Of a stretch of DNA of 64,000 nucleotides, positions 1 through 9,555 are shown piece by piece. Every line of letters starts with the position of its first letter. The first letter of the stretch is position 1. The translations under genes were made by a program, and so were the position numbers. The DNA comes from Megamerina dolium (taxonomy: Eukaryota > Arthropoda > Insecta > Diptera > Megamerinidae): contig OY978529.1 in the NCBI GenBank assembly GCA_963854835.1, forward strand, positions 9,362,775 through 9,426,774, read 5' to 3'. A model generated the notes under the pieces. The model was not told where the DNA came from, searched no databases, and worked only from the letters and a program-made list of their open reading frames with translations.

Positions 1-26
1 TTAATTTTGTTCGTCTGTCTAGGCTA
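1..26. mobile_element. Right end of inverted-repeat MITE (copy cut by window edge)
   Basis: Bases 12-26 (CGTCTGTCTAGGCTA) match the right terminus of the two longer elements at 40281-40784 and 48012-48538. The base run after the terminus (TAA) is the same in all three. Only the last few bases are inside the window, so length and orientation cannot be judged. The inner bases have already diverged from the other copies. Confidence 0.55.
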
Positions 27-417
27 TAATTTATATTAAGGATAATTACTTTCATTTTTCTCAATCCAATCACTAATTTGCATTTTTTCCATTTCCGCTA
101 ATTTTCGGCATTTTTATTTTGTTGTTAAAAATAATTAGCCCGATTCTGAATAACAATTCCCCGGGAATTTTTCCCCTTTTCTATTCTTGTATTCTGAATA
201 TAAATTCCCCGGGAGTTTTTCCCTTTTCCCTTTCCTCCAATTCTAAACGAACTTCGAAATCGGGAATTTCTTCCCTGGGAAAAAAGTAGGCATTCCGAAT
301 GTAAATAAAAGGGAGAATGTGATGACATTTATTGAAAATTATTCCGCCAACTATCTGCAAGGGAGTTGTATGCAAAAATGTAAGTATTTAATTGTTTTCG
401 TAGAAAATGGAATAAAT

Positions 418-482
418 GTTGTTATTTATTAAATAAATAACATTTAATTTAATTTATTAAATAAATTAAATAATAACAACAA
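418..482. repeat. AT-only inverted repeat beside SINE
   Basis: A stretch of A, T and rare C/G that is largely self-complementary (TTGTTATTTATTA on the left, a TAATAACAA-type end on the right). It lies between the Harbinger left end and the SINE head. It could be an expanded target or simple-sequence DNA. No function is evident. Confidence 0.4.
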
Positions 483-490
483 ATAACAAC

Positions 491-860
491 GGTGCCGCAG
501 CTCAGTGGTTAGTGTGTTCGCCTTCTGATCTGTAGGTCGTGGTTCAATACCCGGCTGATGCATAACAAATTTAATATCGAAAAGATTTTTCTTTCGAATG
601 GTACCCACCTGTCGGCAAGCAATTGGCAATTCTTCCGACAGTAACAACTTGCCATGAAAAAGCTTCTAAAAAGAACTCTGTGACAAAGCTCAGAAAAAGT
701 GATGTCACAAGTGTTCTGCCGTTCGGAACCGGCTAAAATAAGTAGGTCCATTCTAATACTGTCCAAAATTTAGGACGCACAACAGTAATGGAAGAGAAGC
801 TCGGCCAATGAGCCCTATGGGGCTTTAAGTGCCACATATTTATTTTTTTTTTTTATTTAA
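491..860 (+). mobile_element. tRNA-derived SINE, copy 1 (tail type A)
   Basis: The head GGTGCCGCAGCTCAGTGGTT contains a pol III box A (AGCTCAGTGG) and about 45 bp later a box B-like GGTTCAATACC. The body of about 300 bp matches ten other copies in this window. The tail ends with GGGGCTTTAAGTGCCACAT and a T-rich run. It sits inside the Harbinger element, so it is younger. I could not define a clean target-site duplication because the flanks are low-complexity. Confidence 0.85.
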
Positions 861-909
861 CATTATTTATTACTATTACAAATATTATTATGGCATTATT
901 CTTACTTTT

Positions 910-1052
910 AGGTCAAAAACAACGAACAAGTTCCAGTTCGATCTTATGCTAAACGCAATGCAATCACATCCCGACATTGCGCGTGGATTTTATAAAGGAA
1001 ACAGGGAGGAGCTCACCAGATTTTGGCGGAATTTGGAGGTGGAATTAAATTC
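910..1052 (+). pseudogene. Harbinger accessory gene remnant: Myb/SANT-like DNA-binding domain
   Basis: The translation contains SHPDIARGFYKGNREELTRF followed by W..LEVELN. This matches the helix-turn-helix (Myb/SANT or MADF-like) domain of the second Harbinger protein, which helps bind the element ends and import the transposase. A good 3' splice-site context (TTACTTTTAG) precedes it, so this may be an internal exon. The match stops abruptly at about 1050, where minus-strand transposase sequence begins, which points to an internal deletion. About 45 residues survive of a domain that is normally about 80. Confidence 0.65.
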
Positions 1053-1525
1053 GTATTATTGCTACGAATATGCGTCCCATCAATACATCCTATAACACCT
1101 GGAATACCGTGCTTCATATAAAAGGCTAATGCTATTTTCCTTTTTTCTATAGCCATTTTGGAAAATTTTATCCATTTTGGTCATACATTTTCTTCAAAAA
1201 TATTTATGACCTCCGTCAACACTTTGCTGAAGCTACACTGGGCCAAGGACACATCACAATCTTTCCCTATCCCTGAGAATGCCTTTTTGGGCTGAATATA
1301 CGACGACAACACATCCAGCAGATACATAAAAGCGGGCTTGTTCACTCTATAATATTTTTCAAACCTTTGAAAATGAATAATTAATATAATAAACGCATAT
1401 AAAAGTAACTTGTTATAATCACAATGTATCCGGCAGTTCAAGCAGATTTGCCGCGTCGCGTAACTGCCTCCTTTGTTGTTGCTTCTCTCGCTCCTGCTCC
1501 TCTACTAGCAATCTAAACGCTATGC
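1053..1525 (-). pseudogene. HARBI1-type DDE transposase remnant
   Basis: Read on the minus strand: an N-terminal arginine-rich RRQLRDAANLLELPD segment (about 1440-1520), then FEKYYRVNKPAFMYLLDVL, then GIGKDCDVSLAQCSFSKVLT, all typical of PIF/Harbinger transposases. It ends with GIPGVIGCIDGTHI around 1069-1110, which carries the first catalytic Asp. The remaining D and E blocks are lost at the junction with the plus-strand gene. At least one frameshift lies near 1441. Not functional. Confidence 0.75.
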
Positions 1526-1778
1526 TATACATAATTTTTTTATAGTTTGTACACAAGTATGTTGTTTTTATATTTATTTATTTAGAATTATTGTTAAAAT
1601 GTAACAAATAAATTGCACTTCTTATTCAAAACAAAACACAATAAGTAAAACAGCTGTCTTCGAAAATTCGAAATTCTCTTTCCCTTTTTATTCTGTTCCC
1701 TGATTGTTTAGAATAGGAGGAATTTATTCTCGGGAAAGATCAAATTCCCGGGGAAAAATTCAGAATTCAGAATCGGGC

Positions 1779-2440
1779 TGAATATGCTCATTGATTTACG
1801 GCACTTCCACGTATGAGAAATATTCTCATACGACACTCATGCTATCGATCCAATAGTGACATGTTGGAAAAGGTACAATTGGAACTATCATCAAACATAC
1901 AGAAATGGACAGGCACGTATACCTATTGAAGTTATCAACATATATCGACTTGATTTATTTTGTTTTTACATGTACATATTTTATGGAATCCAACTTCTGA
2001 TTAGAACTAACAATAAATTTTCAAAGAAAAAAAAAACACTCACGTTTTGAAATTACTTATATATATACTTAATCAGGTTGTTGTTGTAACAACGACAACG
2101 ATTTCGAAATCACGAATATTCATGTAAATAGCTTGAGTGTTGTTGTTCCCATCGACCAGCTCCAGGAAGACGGCAGCCTCTAGATAGTAAAACTATGATC
2201 CAAGAATCCTTCAAAAATGGTACAGAGACGAACAATTGATATGTTGATGATTTTCGAAATACAGATCCATTGTTTATTGCCTCATTATTGCTTTTTGATG
2301 GCAGTATTTATTGAAAATTCTGAAATTGTTACATGCAAAAGTGGTGACAAAATCCTTATAGCCCCATACGCTGCCTTGTGGTACTCCACTGTGAATGGTG
2401 TGTTCAATTGAGGTGAAGCATTTATGTTTTACCAAAAGCT
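1779..2440. other. AT-rich stretch without recognised gene
   Basis: Nothing codes convincingly here. A small GTT/AAC palindrome (TTGTTGTTGTAACAACGACAA-like) lies near 2080. The short frames present have no domain I recognise. The right part may be diverged 3' sequence of the adjacent minus-strand LINE. Confidence 0.5.
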
Positions 2441-3296
2441 GCCGACCTGAAAGGTATAATTTGTATCAACGTGTCCTATTATATGCCGCGAATAAATTTT
2501 ATGGCACAGATTTCAATGTTAGTACTACTAGCACATCCCTACAGTTCAGCGCCGTACATCCACACATGTTTTAGAATTTGGTTGTATAGCAATATCTTCT
2601 TATGCACAGATTGTGAGATTCATGGCCTATCAGCCATTCCAATTTCCGTAGTCTTATATCTAGCTCTGTTCTTTTTACTTTCATCAAAATTTTGCATCCA
2701 GTGTCATGCCCAGATATTTTGCAGTGTTAGCATAAGGTACCTGAGCACTTAAGATCGAAATAGGAAAGTGTTTTACTTGGTTGTTAGTAAAATAAACTTG
2801 TGCAGATTTGGAGGAGTTCAATTTTATGCGCCATCTTTTTGTCCAGGATACTATACGATCGGAAGCTCATTGTAACTTGACTGTTGATTCTTCAGCGGAA
2901 TCGCCAACTGCCAGAATGGCACTATCATCTGCGAATGTTGCAATTTTGCTTTCTGGTGGTACTGGTAGATCCATACTATAGAGAAGGTATTGTAGTGGAT
3001 CGATTATGCTTCCTTGAGGTACACCAGCCTTTATAGGTGTTAGGTTTGAATAGCAGTTTTCATGTTTTACGTAGATAAATCTCATTGTAATATAAGATTT
3101 CAGTATCATATAGAATGATAAAGGCAGGTGCGCCTCTATCTTGTTTAGGAGCCTTTACGAAGGCCTGTGCTACATCTAAGAAGATTGTAGAGCATAATTT
3201 TTTAATTTCAATCCCCTTTTCCATTTCTGCAGCTATTCGGTGTACTTGGTCGATAGTATTGTGTCTACTTCGAAATCCAAATTGGTGGATCCAAAA
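2440..3296 (-). mobile_element. Jockey-group LINE relic: reverse-transcriptase fragment
   Basis: The minus strand encodes, in order, QFGFRSRHNTIDQVH, FLDVAQAF, IKAGVPQGSIIDPLQYLLY, IATFADDSAILA (the catalytic FADD box), WRIKLNSSKSAQV, YLGMTLD and ILKHVWMYGA. This block order is diagnostic of the Jockey clade. The frame is open from 3109 down to 2867 and broken by stops and shifts elsewhere. The 5' end and endonuclease domain are missing. A SINE interrupts the upstream side at 3312. A dead remnant. Confidence 0.85.
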
Positions 3297-3311
3297 TTAT
3301 ATTCAAGTAGC

Positions 3312-3623
3312 GGGTGGGTGCTGTAGCTCAGTGGTTAGTGTGTTGGCCTTCTGATCTGCAGGTCTTGGTTCAATCCCCGGCTGATACATAACAAATTTAT
3401 ATCGATAAGATTTTTCTTTCGAACGGCAATTGGCAATTGGCAATTTTTCCGACAGTAACAACTTTCCATGAAAAAGCTACTAAAAGAACTCTGTGACAAA
3501 GCTCAGAAAAAGTGATGTCACAAGGGTTCTGCCGTTCTGCCGCACAACAGTAATGGAAGAGAAGCTCGGCCAAAGGCACTTAAAGCCCTTCGGGGCTTTA
3601 AGTACCACATATTTATTTTTTGT
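3312..3623 (+). mobile_element. tRNA-derived SINE, copy 2 (tail type A)
   Basis: The head GGGTGGGTGCTGTAGCTCAG begins right after a 15-bp target-site duplication (TTATATTCAAGTAGC) at 3297-3311, which recurs perfectly at 3624-3638. Box A and box B-like GGTTCAATCCCC are intact. The perfect duplication proves a single retrotransposition event and marks this as a fairly recent insertion next to the Jockey relic. Confidence 0.9.
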
Positions 3624-3711
3624 TTATATTCAAGTAGCAATAGTTGAAATTGAATGTGGATATACCAAAATCGTACTTGTTCCGTGACTACCCGCCTAAA
3701 TTCATTAAAGT

Positions 3712-3759
3712 ATCTAACATATAACCGAAGTTATATGTTAGATCAAGTGGTCACTTGAT
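3712..3759. repeat. Two adjacent perfect hairpins
   Basis: A 14-bp perfect inverted repeat (ATCTAACATATAAC at 3712-3725, loop CGAA, complement at 3730-3743) is followed at once by an 8-bp one (ATCAAGTG GT CACTTGAT, 3742-3759). Such a compact pair could form structured RNA or be a decayed element end. No neighbouring gene explains it. Confidence 0.6.
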
Positions 3760-3958
3760 TGAAGTGCGACTAATTGCATAGATATTAGATGAAGTGCCAA
3801 GGCACAAAAGCTAAGTTTAATCAAAACGTACAATAGTGAAATAAATTCAGAAAATTTCGTTGGTTTTGTGGTATTTTTTAATTAATTTTTGAAAACGTAT
3901 TTAAACAAAGTTAAAAAATTTGTTTGAACTAAAAAAATAAATAATATTTACACAGCGG

Positions 3959-4156
3959 CTTAACTATCGTTTCCCCTTTCCTCACTAGAAATATTTTCGC
4001 TTCCATCACTATCATCCTCATCAGTAGCGTCATATTCTTCGTCCTTACCATGATGGATAATTGAGTATTTTAATAATAATAGTGGTATTATCTTCTGATA
4101 ATCTTTGATGCCTTTTTCTAGAAATTTTTCGCTTTGAACTATGTAATTAAAGGATC
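3959..4156 (-). pseudogene. Possible last exon ending in an acidic tail (host or transposon)
   Basis: On the minus strand a frame runs from a possible splice acceptor (TTTAATTACATAG, near 4147) through VQSEKFLEKGIKDYQKIIPL to a stop TAA at 3959-3961. The final 25 residues are rich in D, E and S (YDATDEDDSDGSEN). There is no start Met, so it could only be a downstream exon. Acidic C-termini of this kind occur in nuclear proteins and in some transposases. I recognise no family, and no AATAAA follows closely. Confidence 0.3.
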
Positions 4157-4329
4157 AGATCTTATTATGAATAAATTAAATAAATCAATATTAGTTTGGA
4201 TACAACTGCATTTTTTAAAAGTTTTTGTTGCAAGAAAGCTGATAGCTGTCTAATTGATAACAAAGCTGCTTAAATTATTTCAGACAATGTAAAATCAACA
4301 ATCAGTATTTCAAATGATCTTTGGGTTAA

Positions 4330-4770
4330 TATTGTTTGGGCGATTGCATTACAAACCGTTCCAATTGATGTGCAGGTGCCACGCAAGCTGTTAAGGAGCG
4401 GTACAGAGACATAAGGAGTATGGAGAGCCGTATTTTCGCGCGTAAGAATAGAGAGGTAGAAAGACCCGAGTGTAAGGAGATGGAGATGTGTAGAGATAAA
4501 AATGAGACTCGTAAATCCTTTGAAAAGATCACGCACCTGAGTGGCGGTTTAAATCCTGGAACCTTTTCCTGTCGTGACAACAATGGGAATCTGGTTACAG
4601 ATGTCCAGAGTGTACTGAGCTTATGGAGGGAATACTTCTTGACGTTATTGAATGGCGACGTTATGAACAATCCCTCCAGTGAAGGAGATCTCCAAAACTC
4701 CCCCATTATGGATGATGGTGTAAATGTTCCACCACCCGGAGGCAATGAACTGCTACATCCCTCCTTTATC
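4330..4770 (+). mobile_element. RTE-like LINE fragment, region upstream of RT
   Basis: The plus strand encodes AVKERYRDIRSMESRIFARK, KNETRKSFEKI, SCRDNNGNLVTDVQSVL and LWREYFLTLLNGD. This is the stretch between endonuclease and reverse transcriptase in RTE-like insect LINEs. It ends near PPPGGNE, before the RT core. From the family type it is probably related to the RTE-like copies at 6437, 9556, 19938 and 55780, though it does not overlap them. Confidence 0.7.
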
Positions 4771-4832
4771 ATTGTTTTTTAATATCTTCTGCAAAAATAG
4801 ATTTTATACGTAAACTTTTTCTGACCAGTGTA

Positions 4833-4840
4833 TGTGTATA

Positions 4841-4898
<58 letters not shown>

Positions 4899-4910
4899 GT
4901 GTGTGTGTAT
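4833..4910. repeat. (TA)n then (GT)n microsatellite
   Basis: About 25 TA dinucleotides (4843-4893) run directly into GTGTGTGTGTGT (about 4895-4908). Confidence 0.95.
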
Positions 4911-6436
4911 ATGTTTTTATGTTATATTATTTATGTATGAATGCTTGAATGCGAAGCGCGTAGATTTGTTAATTAAGCGAATACATACCGCTTGATAATT
5001 AAATACTAAATAAATTAATTGGCTGGACCGAGTACATGACACATGCGGCATCAATTCACAGTTTATTCGAACACATGGCCATTGAAGTGTATTTAAAAAT
5101 GCTGCGAAAGAGCAGACATTATGGCGACGTATGATAAAACAAACATTTTTTTGTAATTAAATAATCTTCACATTATTGTCATGATGCTTTAAATAATTGT
5201 TATTAACACATTTTTTTTTCAAAATTTGGACTTATTGCATTAAAACCGCTCATTAGTAGTTAATATGGAATAGAATCTCTTTTCTGGAAAAATTATGTAA
5301 TTCACTTAATTAAGCAATATTTAACCCGCAGAAAAAAAGAAAAAGGCCATAGTTTGGTTTTGAAGCTAACACAAAGCTTATGCGATCGGAATGTGATATG
5401 TGACAATTTGTTTATATCACGTGAATTGAAAAACTGCTGCAGCAGCGAAAAATAACGGTTGTTGGAACCATTAGAAAAATCCGCAAGGAAATACCACAAA
5501 TTTTTTATATATGAAAAAAAAAAATACAACGCTATAAACTTAAAATACATCGTTGGACAATGACAATTTTCTTCCAATATGCTCGATGTTTCCACATTCA
5601 ATTCTTTTTGGAAGAAAAAAAAAAGTTAAATATAGGGGTCGTTTTTTTCTCAATGATGTTGCTGAATCGTTGGTGTGCCAAAGTGCCAAAGCCAGTTGCG
5701 GTTGGTAATATTTACTGCCAAAGCGAAGGTTAAAGGAACACCAATTAGCGGCATTTTATCACTCTGAGCGCCATTGGAGTGCTGGAAGCGTATTTTATTC
5801 AAATGTTAATATTGTAGGGAAGCCCTCCTAAGGGGTGGAGAAGAAGGGCAAGGGCATTTCGGAGAAAAGTCGAAAACATAAAATTAATTGTGGTTGGGCA
5901 TACATTTTTCCATCTAGGCGCGAAAGTAATGAAATACCACTTTTTCCAACTTTGAGGTTTGTGATCAAGTTATAAAATTTCGGAACGTTATTTTCTAAAT
6001 AGTAGATTTTTATCAAGTTGAATACTTTTAGTCTATGAAAGCCAAGATATTTTATTTTATTATTATATATTTTATCAAGTAGCTTTCTGCTTATAAGTAG
6101 TAGTAGTGGTAGTATCTTTTATTTGAAAAAAATTCATTTCTTTTTTCTTAACGGTTAAAATTATACAATTTTAGGTCTCTCATATTCAAAATAAATTTTT
6201 AGTTAATACAAATAAGATTATCAACATTTTAAATCTATGTATAAATAAAGTTTAGAATTCAAGATATGTATAGATATAATGTAGTTGAAATAAAAGGACG
6301 AGTGAGTAAAAAATAATTAATAGGCATGGCTTATAGACGTTTGCCAATATTTAGTGGATAATGCAGGCAGTAGATCCTTAGAATACTATATGCAGCTGCA
6401 TGATTTAGCAGCTTATATATATTTCTAGTTTGACTC
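4911..6436. other. AT-rich non-coding stretch
   Basis: No recognisable coding domain. It includes a lysine/phenylalanine-rich 99-codon minus-strand frame (5302-5601) of low complexity that I do not believe, a short GTGCCAAAGTGCCAAAGCC duplication near 5677-5695, and AGT-rich simple sequence near 6098. Confidence 0.5.
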
Positions 6437-6832
6437 TAGTTTTCGAGAGAAAAGTCCTACGCAGGATCTTTGGACCTATTTGCGTTGGTGGCGAGTACCG
6501 AATAAGGTACAACCATGAGCTGTAAGAGCTGTATGCCGATATTGACATAGTAAAGCGCATCAAAATCCAGCGGCTGCGCTGGCTAGGTCATGTCGAGCGA
6601 ATGGAAGAACACGCTCCAGCTAAGAAGGTGTTATATTCGGAACCCGCTGGAGGACGACGCAGAAGAGAAAGACCAAACCTCCGGTGGAAAGACCAAGTAC
6701 TGGAGAACCTGACGGCGCTTGGAATTTATAACTGGCGCCAGCTAGCGAAGAACAGAGATGGCTGGCGTAGCATGTTATTTTCGGCCTAAATCGATATTCG
6801 GTTGTTATGGCCACATAAGTAAGTAAGTAAGT
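6437..6832 (+). mobile_element. RTE-like LINE, 5'-truncated copy A with (AAGT)n tail
   Basis: The plus strand encodes the C-terminus of the RT protein: RKVLRRIFGPICVGGEYRIR, then RLRWLGHVERMEEHAPAKK, RPNLRWKDQVLENLTALG, and a stop at 6787-6789. A short 3' UTR (CGATATTCGGTTGTTATGG) is followed by TAAGTAAGTAAGTAAG. The same C-terminus, UTR and tail recur at 9556-9650, so this is a second, 5'-truncated insertion of one family. One in-frame stop is present in NHEL*ELYADI. Confidence 0.9.
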
Positions 6833-6908
6833 TTGACTCTGCCGAGCCTGTTACAGTGTGTGTGGAGGTAGGACGGTTTCAAGGTGTATAAGATACGTCG
6901 GGGTATTA

Positions 6909-9547
6909 GATATTATTATTATTATTATTGTTGGGAGAATGTTGCACTGCGACCTATAAGATCTATTGTGACCCCTTCGCGGAGCTAGAGTATGTCTCTT
7001 AGCCCAGTTCCCTCGATGAATTTAAGTATTGGTCCTACTTCACAGAGTCTAAGTTCGTCCTCGGGTATGATGAAATCTCCCAAGTGTTTCTTTCTCTTGT
7101 GCATCTATGCGGAACAAGTTCCTATCACAAGTTGTGCGGATTCGTACTCTTCCCTGCAGAACCTTCAAAGTACATCAGAGAAAATTCCCAGTTTTGTTAA
7201 GTGATAGTGCAACCTACAATGCCCCGTTAATAATGCCGTAATGATTCTCAAGTTGTTCTTCGTTAGATTCATACAGTCCTTGTAGTGTTTTAGGTTGTAT
7301 GACCCTAGCGCTAGTTTGGAGTGTGATAACCCCGGTAAGTTTTGCCAGTACAAGCCTCTTTGTCTATCCTCTTCTTCCCTGATGACATGGGAGATGTTAC
7401 CCGATCCTAATCCACAAAATAGTTCGGGTTCTGCAAATGGACTTGATGCTTCTTTCCTAGCAAGTTTATCTGTCATTTCGTTTCCATTGATCCCTACATG
7501 CCCCGAACCCATAGAATCCACACCTGATTGAGTTGGCCCAAAATGTTCAGCTTTTCAAAGTACTCCATTACCAGTTTTGATGTAACTTGGTGTGATTTGG
7601 ATGCTACCAGCTACCCACAAAATCGCCCTCTTCGCTTGGGACTGGATGTAAATATGAAGGGGAGTAAGATCTAAGAGTATCTTCATTGATGTCGTTGGAC
7701 ATGTTCGCATAGCTTCCGTGATACATACGCACGCAAGTCTTTGTATCTTGTTAAGAGTGTTAATTACTGCCTGCAGCTTCGTGTACTTCGTTCCCACACT
7801 AAGGCGTCGTTGGTTATCATTGGCCTGACAATTGCTGTATATATCCATCGCAGAATTTTTGGTGTATAGCCGCAAATTGTCTCCTCAATGTGGGTTTCCA
7901 CAATAATTTCTGGTCTAAATGGATACCGAAGAATTTTAATACTTTCTGAAGTTCTATCTCTACACCGTGTAAACGGGTAGGTTTAAGGTGCATAAGTTTA
8001 AACTTTCGTCTGAATGGTACTGTCGTTGTTTTTGCTGGATTGATATTCAGCCCAACCGTGGTGCACCAACCCTTCATTAGTTTGAGTCCTAGCTGGATTC
8101 TGTCACTTAGAGTGTCCTCAAATTTATCTCTACAGATGATGACTATGTCGTCCGCATAGCCCTGAAATGACCAACCATTGCTTTATAATTTTACCAATGG
8201 CTCGTCTACTATTATACTCCACATAAGTGGTAATGGCACACCTCCTTGTGGGCAACGCCTTTTGGTGTTCGCAATTATACTTCTTGTACTTGTTGATATT
8301 TCAACATTCCTGGTGAGAAGCATATTACTTGTCCAAGAAGCTAGAGTAGTGTCAACTCCTGTTCTTGTAAGAGCTCTTCTGATAGCGTTATGTGAAGTAT
8401 TGTCAAAGGCACCTTATATGTCTAAAAGGCGCATAGCGCCGTTTCTTTTTTTTTCCAAGCTGTCCTGTGGTGAGTTCGTCACTTGATAAAGAGCAGTTTC
8501 TGTGGAATGCCCTGCTCTATAGGCATGCTGACAAGAGTGTAGCGGATGTAGTTATCTACAAGTTTCTCTAAAGTTTTTAGAACAAAGGATGTTAGGCAGT
8601 TTGGCCTGAAGAATTTAAGATGAAGCGGGTCCTTCTTACCTACCTTCGGCAGAAATACCACTTTTGCCCTTCTCCATATCCTAAGTATGTAACATAGCGC
8701 TATACTGCTTCTAGCTATTCTCGTCAATGGACCTAACAGCTGCTCTATACCCTTCTGAAGTAAGGAAGGAAAAATTCCGTCTACTCCGTCTACTCCAGGT
8801 GATTTCAATGGTTTAAAGGTGTTAATTGCCCATCTGATTCTAGGAAGATCCCGGGAAGTATGTGTCAAGGAGTAATTTTACCCTGTCTTCTTCGTTTTCC
8901 GTGAAGAGCCATCTCTTTTTTTAAGGTTGGTGGATGATTTACTACTGCCTTTGGCTAACACTTTATAGAGTTTTGACACTTCAGTGGTGTGCTCAATGCT
9001 TTAGCAGAAGTTTCTGAAACTTTTGCGTTTTGCTTCCCTGATCTCTTTATTGTAGGGTGTTAGAGTTCTTCTATATTCGGTCCAATCCCCGGTAATTTTT
9101 GATCTATTTGATAACCTTCGAACCTCCGTTCTTAGTTTCATTAGATCATTGTTCCACCAAGGTACGTCCTTGGTAGAGTTCAACTTGCTTATTGGACAAC
9201 TAACCTCATATGAATCAATAATTAATTTATTGAAACTCTACCGTAGTTTCTAATTGTATTTCATTTCTGATATAGTCGCCTAATGTTAGTTGTCTTAGGG
9301 TTGCATTCAGATTGTTGAAGTATTTTTCCTAGTTTATTTTTCTCGAATCCTTTACAATTCTTTGCATTAATTGCTCCCCCTCTATGTCAAATCGCAATAT
9401 TCTGTGGTCGGACATTGACGGTTCGTTCGATACTACCCAATTCCTAACAAGACTAAAGCCCCAGGTGTTTCCTAAGGTTAGATCCAGGACTGCTTTCCGT
9501 AAGCTAGTTACAAATGTTGATGTATCACCCACATTTAAAATTTCTCA
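6909..9547 (-). mobile_element. I/LOA-group LINE relic, 3' part (endonuclease end to 3' tail)
   Basis: Going down the minus strand: endonuclease C-terminus (TFVTSLRKAVLDLTLG, VSNEPSMSDHRILRF near 9400-9530); linker PWWNNDLMKLRTEVRRLSNR (9100-9180); RT start KSPGVDG, WRRAKVVFLPKVGKKDPL, FVLKTLEKLVDNYIRYTL (8500-8850); RT core LDI.GAFDNTS, CPQGG, GYADDIVII (8110-8440); WCTTVGLNINPAKTTTVPF (8000-8070); NKIQRLACVCITEAMRTCP (7690-7760); RNase H end HVGINGNEMTDKLAR (7450-7500); and a CCHC-like RFCREEYESAQLVIGTC (about 7100). The (ATT)n run at 6909-6931 is the complement of a (TAA)n 3' tail. RNase H plus TAA tail points to the I or LOA clade. Frames are broken many times. Confidence 0.85.
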
Positions 9548-9555
9548 TTTATTAC

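Larger units (their letters stand above)
138..1778. mobile_element. PIF/Harbinger DNA transposon, internally deleted, carrying a SINE
   Basis: The ends are inverted repeats: GCCCGATTCTGAAT at 138-151 and its complement ending at 1778, followed inward on both sides by the CCCCGGGAATTTTTCCC-type block. Left flank TTA fits the 3-bp TWA duplication typical of Harbinger; the right flank reads TGA, so the duplication is imperfect. Inside are two convergent gene remnants, a Myb/SANT-like DNA-binding gene on plus and a HARBI1-type transposase on minus, which is the two-gene layout of autonomous Harbinger elements. A SINE has inserted in the left part. The element is dead: both genes are truncated and frameshifted. 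Confidence 0.8.

Noticed and set aside
491..565. tRNA gene call at the SINE heads
   Set aside because: Boxes A and B are present, but the cloverleaf is imperfect and the sequence continues into a SINE body with a retroposon tail and target duplications.
509..766. 85-codon minus-strand frame (MDSIRMDLLILAG...) recurring at 22239 on plus and in part elsewhere
   Set aside because: It is the antisense strand of the SINE body and recurs wherever the SINE does. SINEs do not encode protein, and the frame is broken in most copies.
4326..4772. 148-codon minus-strand frame
   Set aside because: Antisense to the RTE-like LINE coding segment on plus, which has recognisable LINE motifs.
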